Source: JAWLCA01 sp050485905 (GTDB lineage: Bacteria; Pseudomonadota; Alphaproteobacteria; Rhodobacterales; Rhodobacteraceae). Taken from it: a stretch of DNA of 15,565 nucleotides. The stretch is taken from contig JBJHCH010000093.1 in NCBI GenBank assembly GCA_050485905.1, forward strand, positions 1 to 15,565, written 5' to 3'. Position numbers and translations under genes: made by a program. Below, one piece after another: positions 1 to 6,153 of this stretch. The notes under the pieces were generated by a model, which did not search any database, was not told the DNA's origin, and saw nothing but the letters and a program-made list of their open reading frames with translations. Within the stretch, counting starts at the first letter, position 1. Every line of letters begins with the position of its first letter.

Positions 1-49
1 TCGCATAGGCGTCCTTGCCGGCGCTGGTGAATTTCCGTTCGATCTTCAT
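1..49 (-). CDS. nrdJ: Adenosylcobalamin-dependent (class II) ribonucleotide reductase, N-terminal fragment
   Basis: Read on the minus strand from the ATG at 49-47, the 16 visible codons give MKIERKFTSAGKDAYA, which runs off the left edge. This closely resembles the conserved start of alphaproteobacterial NrdJ proteins (MKIERRFT-x-x-G-x-x-x-YA). The enzyme reduces ribonucleotides to deoxyribonucleotides in the cytosol using adenosylcobalamin. A GGGGCAGAG stretch 5-12 nt upstream can serve as ribosome binding site. The reading frame stays open upstream to another ATG at 160, but the match to the family start favours 49. The two NrdR-like boxes about 180-225 bp upstream support the assignment, because NrdR is the dedicated repressor of ribonucleotide reductase genes. 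Only the N-terminus is visible, so the call rests on 16 residues plus context. Confidence 0.75.
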   Translation of the reverse strand, partial: MKIERKFTSAGKDAYA

Positions 50-227
50 CTGCTCTGCCCCATGTTCCGGTCGCTTTCGCGGCGACACTGTTCCAGTCTT
101 CCGGCCGCGCTGGACGACCCCTGCCCGGACACCGGCAACATCTCTCTGCCCCGGCAACATGGCCGGGTGATCCCCGCCTTTCGGCGCGGCTCTCGCAAGG
201 TGTGTGCTCCGTGTCCCCGCTGGTGAT

Positions 228-275
228 CCGCTACATCTTGTGTGTCGTGACCCCAGCCAACACAATCTGACGTAT
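228..275 (-). promoter_or_regulatory. Tandem NrdR-like boxes upstream of nrdJ
   Basis: Two near-palindromes resemble the NrdR box consensus ACACWATATATWGTGT. Positions 228-243 (CCGCTACATCTTGTGT on the plus strand) match at 12 of 16 positions, and 260-275 (ACACAATCTGACGTAT) at 11 of 16. Their starts are 32 bp apart with a 16-bp spacer, about three helical turns, which is the usual geometry of paired NrdR boxes. The distal box overlaps the best candidate -10 element, as expected for a repressor site. Matches were counted by eye and no motif score was computed. Confidence 0.6.
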
Positions 276-293
276 GTGGGGCCGGGGGGTCAA
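265..293 (-). promoter_or_regulatory. Candidate nrdJ promoter
   Basis: On the minus strand TTGACC (293-288, 5 of 6 to the -35 consensus) is followed after exactly 17 bp by TCAGAT (270-265, 3 of 6 to the -10 consensus). The -10 lies inside the distal NrdR-like box and the -35 lies in the left arm of the 288-332 inverted repeat. The -10 is weak, so this is tentative. Confidence 0.3.
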
Positions 294-332
294 CGGAAAA
301 ATTTGTCGAATTGGTGGATTTTTCTGTTGACC
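288..332. repeat. 15-bp-arm inverted repeat centred in the divergent intergenic region
   Basis: The left arm GGTCAACGGAAAAAT (288-302) and right arm ATTTTTCTGTTGACC (318-332) are reverse complements at 14 of 15 positions, separated by 15 bp. Each arm ends in a TTGACC pointing outward, toward nrdJ on the left and the valine operon on the right, so the element could place two divergent -35 boxes symmetrically. Arm centres are 30 bp apart. It is AT-rich against a GC-rich background. Its binding protein is unknown. Confidence 0.6.
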
Positions 333-400
333 GACCGACACACGCCAGGGTTGTGCCGGTGCCCCGTGCGGCCCCCGAGTCGCGCGGCCCTCTGGCCCCG

Positions 401-418
401 CCTGCAAAAATCCTGCAA
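401..418 (+). repeat. CCTGCAA direct repeat, candidate operator of the valine operon
   Basis: CCTGCAA occurs at 401-407 and 412-418, an 11-bp period, ending 43 bp before the ATG at 462. The second copy lies in ATCC-TGCAA-GGAT (410-422), a small imperfect palindrome. TGCAA half-sites in tandem recall the TTTGCAAA repeats bound by short-chain acyl-CoA responsive regulators of the PccR/RamB type, but the match and spacing are imperfect. Confidence 0.3.
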
Positions 419-461
419 GGATCGCCCCCTAGTCAGGGCCGGTGGACGCAGGGGGGATGCC

Positions 462-1604
462 ATGGATTTCGCGCTGAGCGAGGAACAGCAGGCGATTTTC
501 GACATGGCGCGGGCCTTTGGCGCCGAGCATATCGCCCCCCATGCGCGGAGGTGGGAGGCCGAGGGCACGATCCCGCGCGACCTGTGGCCACGGCTGGCGG
601 AGCTGGGATTCGGCGGGCTTTATGTCAGCGAGGAGTCGGGCGGATCGGGCCTTTCCCGCCTCGATGCGACGCTGGTGTTCGAGGCGCTGAGCCAGTCCTG
701 CGCCTCGGTTGCGGCATTTTTGTCGATCCACAACATGTGCGCGGCGATGATCGACCGCTTCGGCACCCCCGATCAGAAGGACCGATTCCTGACCCCCGCG
801 CTGACGATGGACAAGGTGCTGTCCTATTGCCTCACCGAACCCGGCTCCGGCTCCGACGCCGCCGCGCTGAAGACGCGGGCCACCCGCACGAACGAGGGCT
901 GGCGGCTGAACGGCGCCAAGGCCTTCATCTCGGGCGCGGGCTATTCGGATGTCTACGTCTGCATGGTCCGCACCGGCGAGGACGGGCCAAAGGGCATTTC
1001 CGCCGTGATCGTCGAAGGTGAGGCGCCGGGCCTGTCGTTCGGCGGGCTGGAGGACAAGATGGGCTGGCGGTCGCAGCCCACGCGGCAGGTGCAGTTCGAC
1101 GACTGCGCCGTGCCCGCCGACAACCTGCTGGGGGATGAGGGCGCGGGCTTTCGCTATGCGATGATGGGGCTGGATGGCGGGCGGCTGAACATCGCCGCAT
1201 GTTCGTTGGGCGGCGCGCAGGCCGCGCTGGACGCGACGCTGGCCTATATGGGCGAGCGCCGCGCCTTCGGCCAGACCATCGACCAGTTCCAGGGGCTGCA
1301 GTTCCGGCTGGCCGATATGGAGATCGAATTGCAGGCCGCCCGCACCTTTCTGCGGCAGGCGGCGTGGAAGCTGGACCAGGGCGCGCCGGATGCGACGAAG
1401 TTCTGCGCCATGGCCAAGAAATTCGTGACCGAGGCCGGCAGCCGCATCGCCGACCAGTGCCTGCAACTGCACGGCGGCTACGGCTATCTGGCCGATTACG
1501 GGATCGAGAAGATCGTGCGCGACCTGCGCGTGCACCAGATCCTTGAGGGCACGAACGAGATCATGCGCGTCATCACCGCCCGCCACCTGCTGGCGGCGCG
1601 ATGA
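462..1604 (+). CDS. Acyl-CoA dehydrogenase, probably isobutyryl-CoA dehydrogenase
   Basis: This 380-residue flavoenzyme has the full acyl-CoA dehydrogenase layout: a helical N-terminal domain, the FAD/substrate motif YCLTEPGSGSD at 122-132, and the C-terminal LHGGYGY (336-342) with QILEGTNEIMR at 359-369. Glu362 lies where the catalytic base sits in short/branched-chain family members. It oxidises isobutyryl-CoA to methacrylyl-CoA in valine breakdown, passing electrons to ETF. Substrate is inferred from the next two genes (hydrolase and mmsB), the standard valine order; 2-methylbutyryl-CoA is an alternative. The start is the ATG at 462, preceded by GGGGGG at 451-456. The frame stays open upstream, but those residues do not look like this family. 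Its stop overlaps the next start by 4 bp (ATGA), implying translational coupling. Confidence 0.9.
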   Translation: MDFALSEEQQAIFDMARAFGAEHIAPHARRWEAEGTIPRDLWPRLAELGFGGLYVSEESGGSGLSRLDATLVFEALSQSCASVAAFLSIHNMCAAMIDRFGTPDQKDRFLTPALTMDKVLSYCLTEPGSGSDAAALKTRATRTNEGWRLNGAKAFISGAGYSDVYVCMVRTGEDGPKGISAVIVEGEAPGLSFGGLEDKMGWRSQPTRQVQFDDCAVPADNLLGDEGAGFRYAMMGLDGGRLNIAACSLGGAQAALDATLAYMGERRAFGQTIDQFQGLQFRLADMEIELQAARTFLRQAAWKLDQGAPDATKFCAMAKKFVTEAGSRIADQCLQLHGGYGYLADYGIEKIVRDLRVHQILEGTNEIMRVITARHLLAAR

Positions 1605-2611
1605 GCGATATCGCCATCCGGATCGAGGGCCGCGCGGGCCGCATCACGCTGACGCGGCCAAAGGCGCTGAACGCCCTGACCTACGAGATGTGCCTGGCCG
1701 TCGATGCCGCGCTGCGTGACTGGGCCGACGACCCGGCCGTCGATCTGGTGCTGATCGACGCCGAGGGCCGCGCCTTCTGCGCCGGCGGCGACATTGCCGA
1801 GATGTATGCCACCGGCACGCGCGGCGATTACGACTATGGCCGCCGCTTCTGGCGCGACGAATACCGGATGAACGCGCGACTGGCCGAATATCCGAAACCC
1901 ATCGTCGCGCTGATGCAGGGCTACACGATGGGCGGCGGCGTGGGCCTTGGCTGCCACGCCAGCCACCGGGTGGTGGGCGAGTCGAGCCGCATCGCCATGC
2001 CCGAATGTTCCATCGGCCTTGTGCCGGATGTGGGCGGCAGCCTGATCCTGCGCCGCGCGCCGGGTGCCTATGGCATCTGGGCCGGGTTGACCGGGGCACG
2101 GCTCGGCCCGTCAGAGGCAATTGCCATGGGCTTCGCGGATCGCTTCGTCCCCGAGGGCGACTGGCCCGCGCTGACGGCCGCGCTGGTCGCGGGCGACCTG
2201 ACCGCCCTGCCCGATGCGCCCGCCCCCGACCCATCCCTGCCCGACGCGGACGAGATCGCCGCCGTGTTCGACCAGCCCGACCTGCCCGCCGTGCGCCACG
2301 CGCTGGACGCAGCCACCGGCGGCTGGGCCGAGGAGGCGCGCAAGGCCATGGCCTACAACAGCCCGCTGTCGATGGCGGCCGCCCTGGCGATGCAGCGCCA
2401 GTTGGCCCCGAAGGCCACGATCCGCGACGCGCTGCAGCTGGAATACCGCTTCACCTCGCGTTCCGCCGAACGCGGCGACTTCATCGAAGGCATCCGCGCC
2501 CGGATCATCGACCGCGACAACCGCCCCGGCTGGCGCCCCTGGGCGCCGGGGGACGAGGGCGCGATGCTCGCCCCGCTCGGCCCCGACGAGCTGACATTCA
2601 CGGAGGACTGA
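1601..2611 (+). CDS. 3-hydroxyisobutyryl-CoA hydrolase (enoyl-CoA hydratase/isomerase family)
   Basis: A 336-residue crotonase-fold protein of the ECH_2/HIBCH type. AFCAGGDIAEMY (58-69) and the glycine-rich GYTMGGGVGLG (107-117) form the CoA pocket and oxyanion hole. MPECSIGLVPDVGG (133-146) carries Glu135 and Asp143, with the same eight-residue spacing as the catalytic pair described for human HIBCH. The expected reaction is release of CoA from 3-hydroxyisobutyryl-CoA, giving free 3-hydroxyisobutyrate, the substrate of the next gene. Length is slightly below the usual 340-380. The start overlaps the dehydrogenase stop (ATGA) and only 1 bp separates its stop from mmsB, so the three are clearly one operon. 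It could be labelled generically as enoyl-CoA hydratase, but the C-terminal extension and context favour the hydrolase. Confidence 0.87.
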   Translation: MSDIAIRIEGRAGRITLTRPKALNALTYEMCLAVDAALRDWADDPAVDLVLIDAEGRAFCAGGDIAEMYATGTRGDYDYGRRFWRDEYRMNARLAEYPKPIVALMQGYTMGGGVGLGCHASHRVVGESSRIAMPECSIGLVPDVGGSLILRRAPGAYGIWAGLTGARLGPSEAIAMGFADRFVPEGDWPALTAALVAGDLTALPDAPAPDPSLPDADEIAAVFDQPDLPAVRHALDAATGGWAEEARKAMAYNSPLSMAAALAMQRQLAPKATIRDALQLEYRFTSRSAERGDFIEGIRARIIDRDNRPGWRPWAPGDEGAMLAPLGPDELTFTED

Positions 2612-2612
2612 C

Positions 2613-3485
2613 ATGAACATCGCCTTCATCGGCCTCGGCAACATGGGCGCGCCCATGGCCCGCAACCTGATCGCCGCCGGGCACCGCCTCACCGGCTACG
2701 ACACCGCCGCCCCGATGCCCGAGGGCGCGACCGGCGCCGCCAGCGCCGAAGGGGCTGCACGGGGCGCGGATGTCGTCATCACCATGCTGCCCAACGGCGC
2801 GATCCTGCGCGCGGTCGCCGATCAGGTGATCCCCGCGATGACCCCCGGCGCGGTGCTTTGCGACTGCTCCACCGTCGATGTGGACAGCGCCCGCGCCGTG
2901 GCCGAACAGGCGGCGGCGGCAGGCTGCATGGCGCTGGACGCGCCCGTGTCGGGCGGGGTCGGCGGGGCGGCGGCGGGCACGCTGACCTTCATGGTGGGCG
3001 GGCCGGAACAGGCGTTCGACATCGTCAAGCCGCTGTTCGACGTGATGGGCCAGAAGGCAGTGCATTGCGGCGCGGCGGGTGCCGGGCAGGCCGCCAAGAT
3101 CTGCAACAACATGATCCTGGGCGCGACGATGATTGTCACCTGCGAGGCGTTTGCGCTGGCCGACAAGCTGGGGCTGGACCGGGCGCGGATGTTCGACGTG
3201 GTCAGCACCTCATCCGGCTATTCGTGGTCGATGAACGCCTATTGCCCCGCCCCCGGCATCGGCCCGCAATCGCCCGCCGACAACGGCTACAAGCCCGGCT
3301 TCGCGGCAGAGTTGATGCTGAAGGATTTGCGCCTGTCGCAGCAGGCCGCCGACAGCGCCGATGCCGACACGCCGATGGGCGCGCTGGCGGCAGAGCTTTA
3401 CCGTCGCTTCGTCGAGGAGGAGGACGGCAAGGGCCGCGACTTTTCCGCCATGCTGCCCCGGTTCGAAAAGCGCGGGCGCGGTTGA
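2613..3485 (+). CDS. mmsB: 3-hydroxyisobutyrate dehydrogenase
   Basis: A 290-residue beta-hydroxyacid dehydrogenase. The N-terminal Rossmann motif is IAFIGLGNMGAPMARNL (3-19). DAPVSGGVGGAAAGTLTFMVGG-type residues at 109-130 form the substrate-binding segment, and GAGQAAKICNNM (156-167) carries the catalytic lysine, Lys162, and Asn166. The C-terminal helical domain includes KDLRLSQQAA (237-246). It oxidises 3-hydroxyisobutyrate to methylmalonate semialdehyde with NAD+. The ATG at 2613 follows GGAGG at 2602-2606, and one base separates it from the preceding stop. mmsA, the next enzyme of the pathway and often adjacent, is absent from the window. A hairpin terminator candidate lies 36 bp after the stop. 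Confidence 0.93.
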   Translation: MNIAFIGLGNMGAPMARNLIAAGHRLTGYDTAAPMPEGATGAASAEGAARGADVVITMLPNGAILRAVADQVIPAMTPGAVLCDCSTVDVDSARAVAEQAAAAGCMALDAPVSGGVGGAAAGTLTFMVGGPEQAFDIVKPLFDVMGQKAVHCGAAGAGQAAKICNNMILGATMIVTCEAFALADKLGLDRARMFDVVSTSSGYSWSMNAYCPAPGIGPQSPADNGYKPGFAAELMLKDLRLSQQAADSADADTPMGALAAELYRRFVEEEDGKGRDFSAMLPRFEKRGRG

Positions 3486-3520
3486 CGCAGATCATGGGCG
3501 GCACGCCGGATCAGGTGCAG

Positions 3521-3543
3521 GGTTGCGCCATGACGCAACCTTT
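3521..3543 (+). terminator. Hairpin terminator candidate after the valine operon
   Basis: GGTTGCG (3521-3527) and CGCAACC (3534-3540) form a perfect 7-bp stem around a 6-nt loop, followed by TTT. It lies between the mmsB stop and the DUF2892 gene, whose ribosome binding site begins 5 bp later. The U-run is short, so termination may be partial. Confidence 0.5.
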
Positions 3544-3556
3544 CCGGGGAATGACG

Positions 3557-3751
3557 ATGTTTCAGAAGAACATGGGCCAGACCGACCGCGCGATCCGCGC
3601 CATTGTCGGGGTGATCTTGGTGATCGCCTATTTCATGGTCACCGGCGCGTGGAGCTGGCTGCTGCTGGTGATCGGCCTCGTGCTGCTCGCCACCGCCGTA
3701 CTTGGCACCTGCCCGCCCTATGCGCTGCTGGGGATCAGCACCAAGCGATAG
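3557..3751 (+). CDS. DUF2892-family small membrane protein
   Basis: A 64-residue protein beginning MFQKNMGQTDRAIRAIVG, the typical opening of DUF2892 (M-F-x-x-N-x-G-x-x-D-R-x-x-R). Two hydrophobic segments follow (about 15-29 and 32-50), then a C-terminal GTCPPYALLGIST that matches the conserved cysteine-containing tail (usually G-x-C-P-x-Y-x-x-L-G). It should be an inner-membrane protein of unknown function; relatives occur alone or fused to rhodanese domains. The start at 3557 is chosen because CGGGGA at 3545-3550 sits 6 nt upstream, whereas the in-frame ATG at 3551 directly abuts that site. The gene follows the terminator-like hairpin and may be expressed by read-through or its own promoter. 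Nothing ties it to valine metabolism. Confidence 0.8.
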   Translation: MFQKNMGQTDRAIRAIVGVILVIAYFMVTGAWSWLLLVIGLVLLATAVLGTCPPYALLGISTKR

Positions 3752-3778
3752 GCCGGGCCGCAGGGCGCACGATCCGGG

Positions 3779-3864
3779 CGTTGCGCGACGCGGGTTTCAG
3801 CGCGCGCAACGTATGCACGTGATATGCACGGCAGATGCACGCGAAACATACGTTGTGTGCACAC
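3779..3864. repeat. Nested inverted repeats with TGCAC repeats in 11-bp register
   Basis: This lies between the convergent ends of the DUF2892 gene and pgi. CGTTGCGCG (3779-3787) pairs perfectly with CGCGCAACG (3803-3811). CAACGTATG (3807-3815) pairs perfectly with CATACGTTG (3847-3855). The two stems share 3807-3811, so they are mutually exclusive. ATGCACG occurs at 3813-3819, 3824-3830 and 3835-3841, exactly 11 bp apart. TGCAC recurs at 3858-3862 in the same register, inside the perfect palindrome GTGTGCACAC (3855-3864). No U-run follows either stem. Function unknown: terminator, protein-binding array or remnant. Confidence 0.65.
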
Positions 3865-3877
3865 CCCTGCGGCGGGG

Positions 3878-5476
3878 TCAGCCCATCCCGCGCAGCGCCG
3901 CGATCAACGCCCTCGTGGACCCGTCGCGCCCGTCCGCCGGCGCCTTGCCCTCGACCATCGGCAGCAGCGAGGCCGCCAATTCCTTGCCCAATTCCACACC
4001 CCACTGGTCATAGGAGTTTATGTCCAGAATCACGCCTTCGACGAATACCCGATGCTCGTAAAGCGCGATGATCCGGCCCAGGGTAAAGGGGTCGAGTTGC
4101 CGGTAGATCAACGTGGTCGAGGGCCGGTTTCCGGGAAAGACCCGATGCCGGGCCTGCCGCTCAAGCTCTTGTCCCTCAACGCCTTTCTTCGCCATGATCG
4201 CCCGTGCCTCGTCCAGGCTGCGCCCCCGCAGCAGCGCCTCGGACTGGGCAAGACAGTTGGCGATCAGCAGCGCGTGGTGATGTTTCAGGTCACCCTCGTG
4301 CCCCTGCGCCGCGACCATGAATTCGCAGGGAATGACCCGCGTGCCCTGATGGATAAGCTGGAAAAAGGCATGCTGCCCGTTCGTCCCAGGCTCGCCCCAG
4401 ACCACAGGGCCGGAGTCGCGCGTCAGGTCGGCACCGTCCATGCTGACCCGCTTGCCGTTGCTCTCCATCTCCAACTGCTGAAGATATGCAGGAAGCCGCG
4501 CAAGCCTTTGATCATAGGGCAAAACCGCCCGAGTGGCATAGCCGCAGATCTGGTTGTGCCAGACCCCCACCAGCGCCAGCAGCACCGGCAGATTCTCCCG
4601 AAACGGCGCCTCGCGGAAATGCCGGTCCATCGCCGCCCCACCCGCCAGGAACTCGCGAAACCGCTCTGGCCCGATGGCGATCATCAGGCACAGCCCGATA
4701 GGCCCCCACATCGAATAGCGCCCGCCGACCCAGTCCTCGAATCCGAAAACCCGTTCCGGATCAATGCCAAAGGCGGCGGTCTTGTCAGCCGCGGTGGACA
4801 GCGCCACGAACTGCGCGGCCGGATTATCGACCAACCCGGCCATCCAGCGCCGGATCGACTCCGCGTTGGTCATCGTCTCGATGGTGGTAAAGGTCTTCGA
4901 CGCAACGATCACCAACGTCGTCCGCGGATCGAGACCCCGTATCGTATCCGCCAGATGCGCCCCGTCGATATTCGACACGAAATGCACCCGTGGCCCGTCG
5001 TGATAGGGCGCCAGCGCCAGGCACGCCATCGCCGGCCCCAGATCCGACCCGCCAATGCCGATATTCACCACATCGGTGATGGGCCCGCCCTGCCCGACGA
5101 ACCGCCCCTCGCGCAGGTCGTTGGCAAAATTCTCCATGCGTGCCAGCGTCTTGCGCACGTCTGGCATGACATCCTGCCCGTCCACAATCACCGAGGCGTC
5201 AAGGTTCCTGAGCGCCGTGTGAAGCACGGCCCGCCCCTCGGTCTCATTGATCCGCGCACCGGAAAACATCGCCTCGCGCCGCTCCGCCACGCCGCAGCCT
5301 TTGGCGAGATCCAGCAGCAGATCAATCGCTTGCCGGTCGATATTCGTCTTGGAATAGTCGAGCCGCATGTCGTCCAGTCGGGCGCTGAACTGCTCGGCCC
5401 GCTCCGCGCCGAACAGGTCCAGGATCGGCTGATCCTTTACTGCCCCATGATGCGCTGCCAATTGATCCCATGTCAT
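3878..5476 (-). CDS. pgi: Glucose-6-phosphate isomerase
   Basis: A 532-residue phosphoglucose isomerase of full bacterial length, interconverting glucose-6-phosphate and fructose-6-phosphate in the cytosol. Family landmarks are all present: NIGIGGSDLGP (138-148), the sugar-phosphate site SKTFTTIET (193-201), the first signature DWVGGRYSMWGPIG (248-261), GEPGTNGQHAF (361-371) with Glu362 as catalytic base, the His400-His401 pair, and the second signature GVILDINSYDQWGVELGK (481-498) ending in the conserved Lys498. The ATG at 5476 lies 5 bp after the pgl stop, with GGAG inside the pgl end as ribosome binding site. It is the last gene of zwf-pgl-pgi. A short CCCC/GGGG hairpin (3864-3877) and the 3779-3864 repeat structure follow its stop. 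Confidence 0.97.
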   Translation of the reverse strand: MTWDQLAAHHGAVKDQPILDLFGAERAEQFSARLDDMRLDYSKTNIDRQAIDLLLDLAKGCGVAERREAMFSGARINETEGRAVLHTALRNLDASVIVDGQDVMPDVRKTLARMENFANDLREGRFVGQGGPITDVVNIGIGGSDLGPAMACLALAPYHDGPRVHFVSNIDGAHLADTIRGLDPRTTLVIVASKTFTTIETMTNAESIRRWMAGLVDNPAAQFVALSTAADKTAAFGIDPERVFGFEDWVGGRYSMWGPIGLCLMIAIGPERFREFLAGGAAMDRHFREAPFRENLPVLLALVGVWHNQICGYATRAVLPYDQRLARLPAYLQQLEMESNGKRVSMDGADLTRDSGPVVWGEPGTNGQHAFFQLIHQGTRVIPCEFMVAAQGHEGDLKHHHALLIANCLAQSEALLRGRSLDEARAIMAKKGVEGQELERQARHRVFPGNRPSTTLIYRQLDPFTLGRIIALYEHRVFVEGVILDINSYDQWGVELGKELAASLLPMVEGKAPADGRDGSTRALIAALRGMG

Positions 5477-5481
5477 CGCAG

Positions 5482-6153
5482 CTACTCCGCCCAGTGAACG
5501 GTGGCATCGCCCAGAACCGCCTTGATCGGCGCTTCCATCGGGTCGAGATTCTGTGCTTTTTCAAGTGCCTCACGCTTTTCCGCGCCGGTGATCAGCACAT
5601 GGATGTTCATCGCGCCCCGCAACACCGGCGCTGTCAGCGTCACCCGCGGCTCACCCGCCCCTTCGGCCCGCATGGGCAGAAGCACCGGCGCATCCGACGC
5701 CAGCGCCTCGGCCAGCCGGTCCGCGCCTGGGAAAAGCGACGCGGTATGCATGTCCGCCCCCATGCCCAGCAGCAGCACGGAAATCGGCAGATGCCGTGAG
5801 ATGCCGCGTTCCAGCGCCTCCAGCGATTCCTCGGGCGTTTCGGTGTTTGCAACCATCGGCACCAGAGTTGCGGCACTTGCCCGGCCCACCAACAGCCGCT
5901 CGCGCAGCAGCCGGGTGTTGGACCGCGGGCTGTCCTCGGCCACCCAGCGTTCGTCACTCAGCAGCACGCTGACCCGCGCCCAGTCCACATCGACGCCTGA
6001 CAGGACGTCGAAAACCGGCCCCGGCGTCGTGCCCCCCGGCACGCAGAAACTCGCCCGCCCCTCGCGCCGGATGAAGTCCCCCAACTCACCCGCCAGCTTG
6101 TCGGCAAGGCTGAGCACCATCAGTTCGCGATCTGGATAATCAAGAAATTTCAT
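5482..6153 (-). CDS. pgl: 6-phosphogluconolactonase
   Basis: A 223-residue protein of the glucosamine-6-phosphate isomerase/6-phosphogluconolactonase family. It has VPGGTTP (38-44) near the phosphate site, LSDERWV (65-71), and LLGMGADMHTASLFPGAD (128-145) containing the conserved His136. It hydrolyses 6-phosphogluconolactone to 6-phosphogluconate, the step after zwf. The family motif is usually G-x-G-x-DGHTASLFPG; here methionine replaces the glycine before His. I believe this is a tolerated lineage variant, not a defect. Its ATG overlaps the zwf stop (ATGA) and pgi starts 5 bp after its stop, so translation of the three is probably coupled. Confidence 0.95.
   Translation of the reverse strand: MKFLDYPDRELMVLSLADKLAGELGDFIRREGRASFCVPGGTTPGPVFDVLSGVDVDWARVSVLLSDERWVAEDSPRSNTRLLRERLLVGRASAATLVPMVANTETPEESLEALERGISRHLPISVLLLGMGADMHTASLFPGADRLAEALASDAPVLLPMRAEGAGEPRVTLTAPVLRGAMNIHVLITGAEKREALEKAQNLDPMEAPIKAVLGDATVHWAE

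Larger units (their letters stand above)
50..461. other. Divergent intergenic region between nrdJ and the valine-degradation operon
   Basis: These 412 bp separate two divergently transcribed genes and contain no convincing long gene. From left to right I see a nrdJ leader of roughly 200 nt with a duplicated ATGTTGCCGG element (minus strand) and a possible 31-codon upstream ORF ending on the nrdJ start; two NrdR-like boxes; a 45-bp inverted repeat; and a GC-rich stretch with a CCTGCAA direct repeat before the acyl-CoA dehydrogenase. I looked for the conserved core of a cobalamin riboswitch and did not find it. Confidence 0.7.

Noticed and set aside
50..160. 37-codon in-frame extension of nrdJ from the ATG at 160
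   Set aside because: MKIERKF at 49 matches the usual family N-terminus; the open frame is expected from GC content.
50..230. Cobalamin riboswitch in the nrdJ leader
   Set aside because: I could not find the conserved B12-box core or its flanking motifs; an Infernal scan with RF00174 would settle it.
204..461. N-terminal extension of the acyl-CoA dehydrogenase by 86 codons
   Set aside because: The extension covers the NrdR-like boxes and inverted repeat and does not look like the family; the ATG at 462 has a good ribosome binding site.
429..1586. A 385-codon open frame on the minus strand opposite the acyl-CoA dehydrogenase
   Set aside because: Antisense artefact; the plus-strand product carries a full set of family motifs.
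3824..5497. A 557-codon open frame on the plus strand opposite pgi
   Set aside because: Antisense shadow of a clear pgi gene in GC-rich DNA; its translation is rich in Arg, Pro, His and Gln with no domain.
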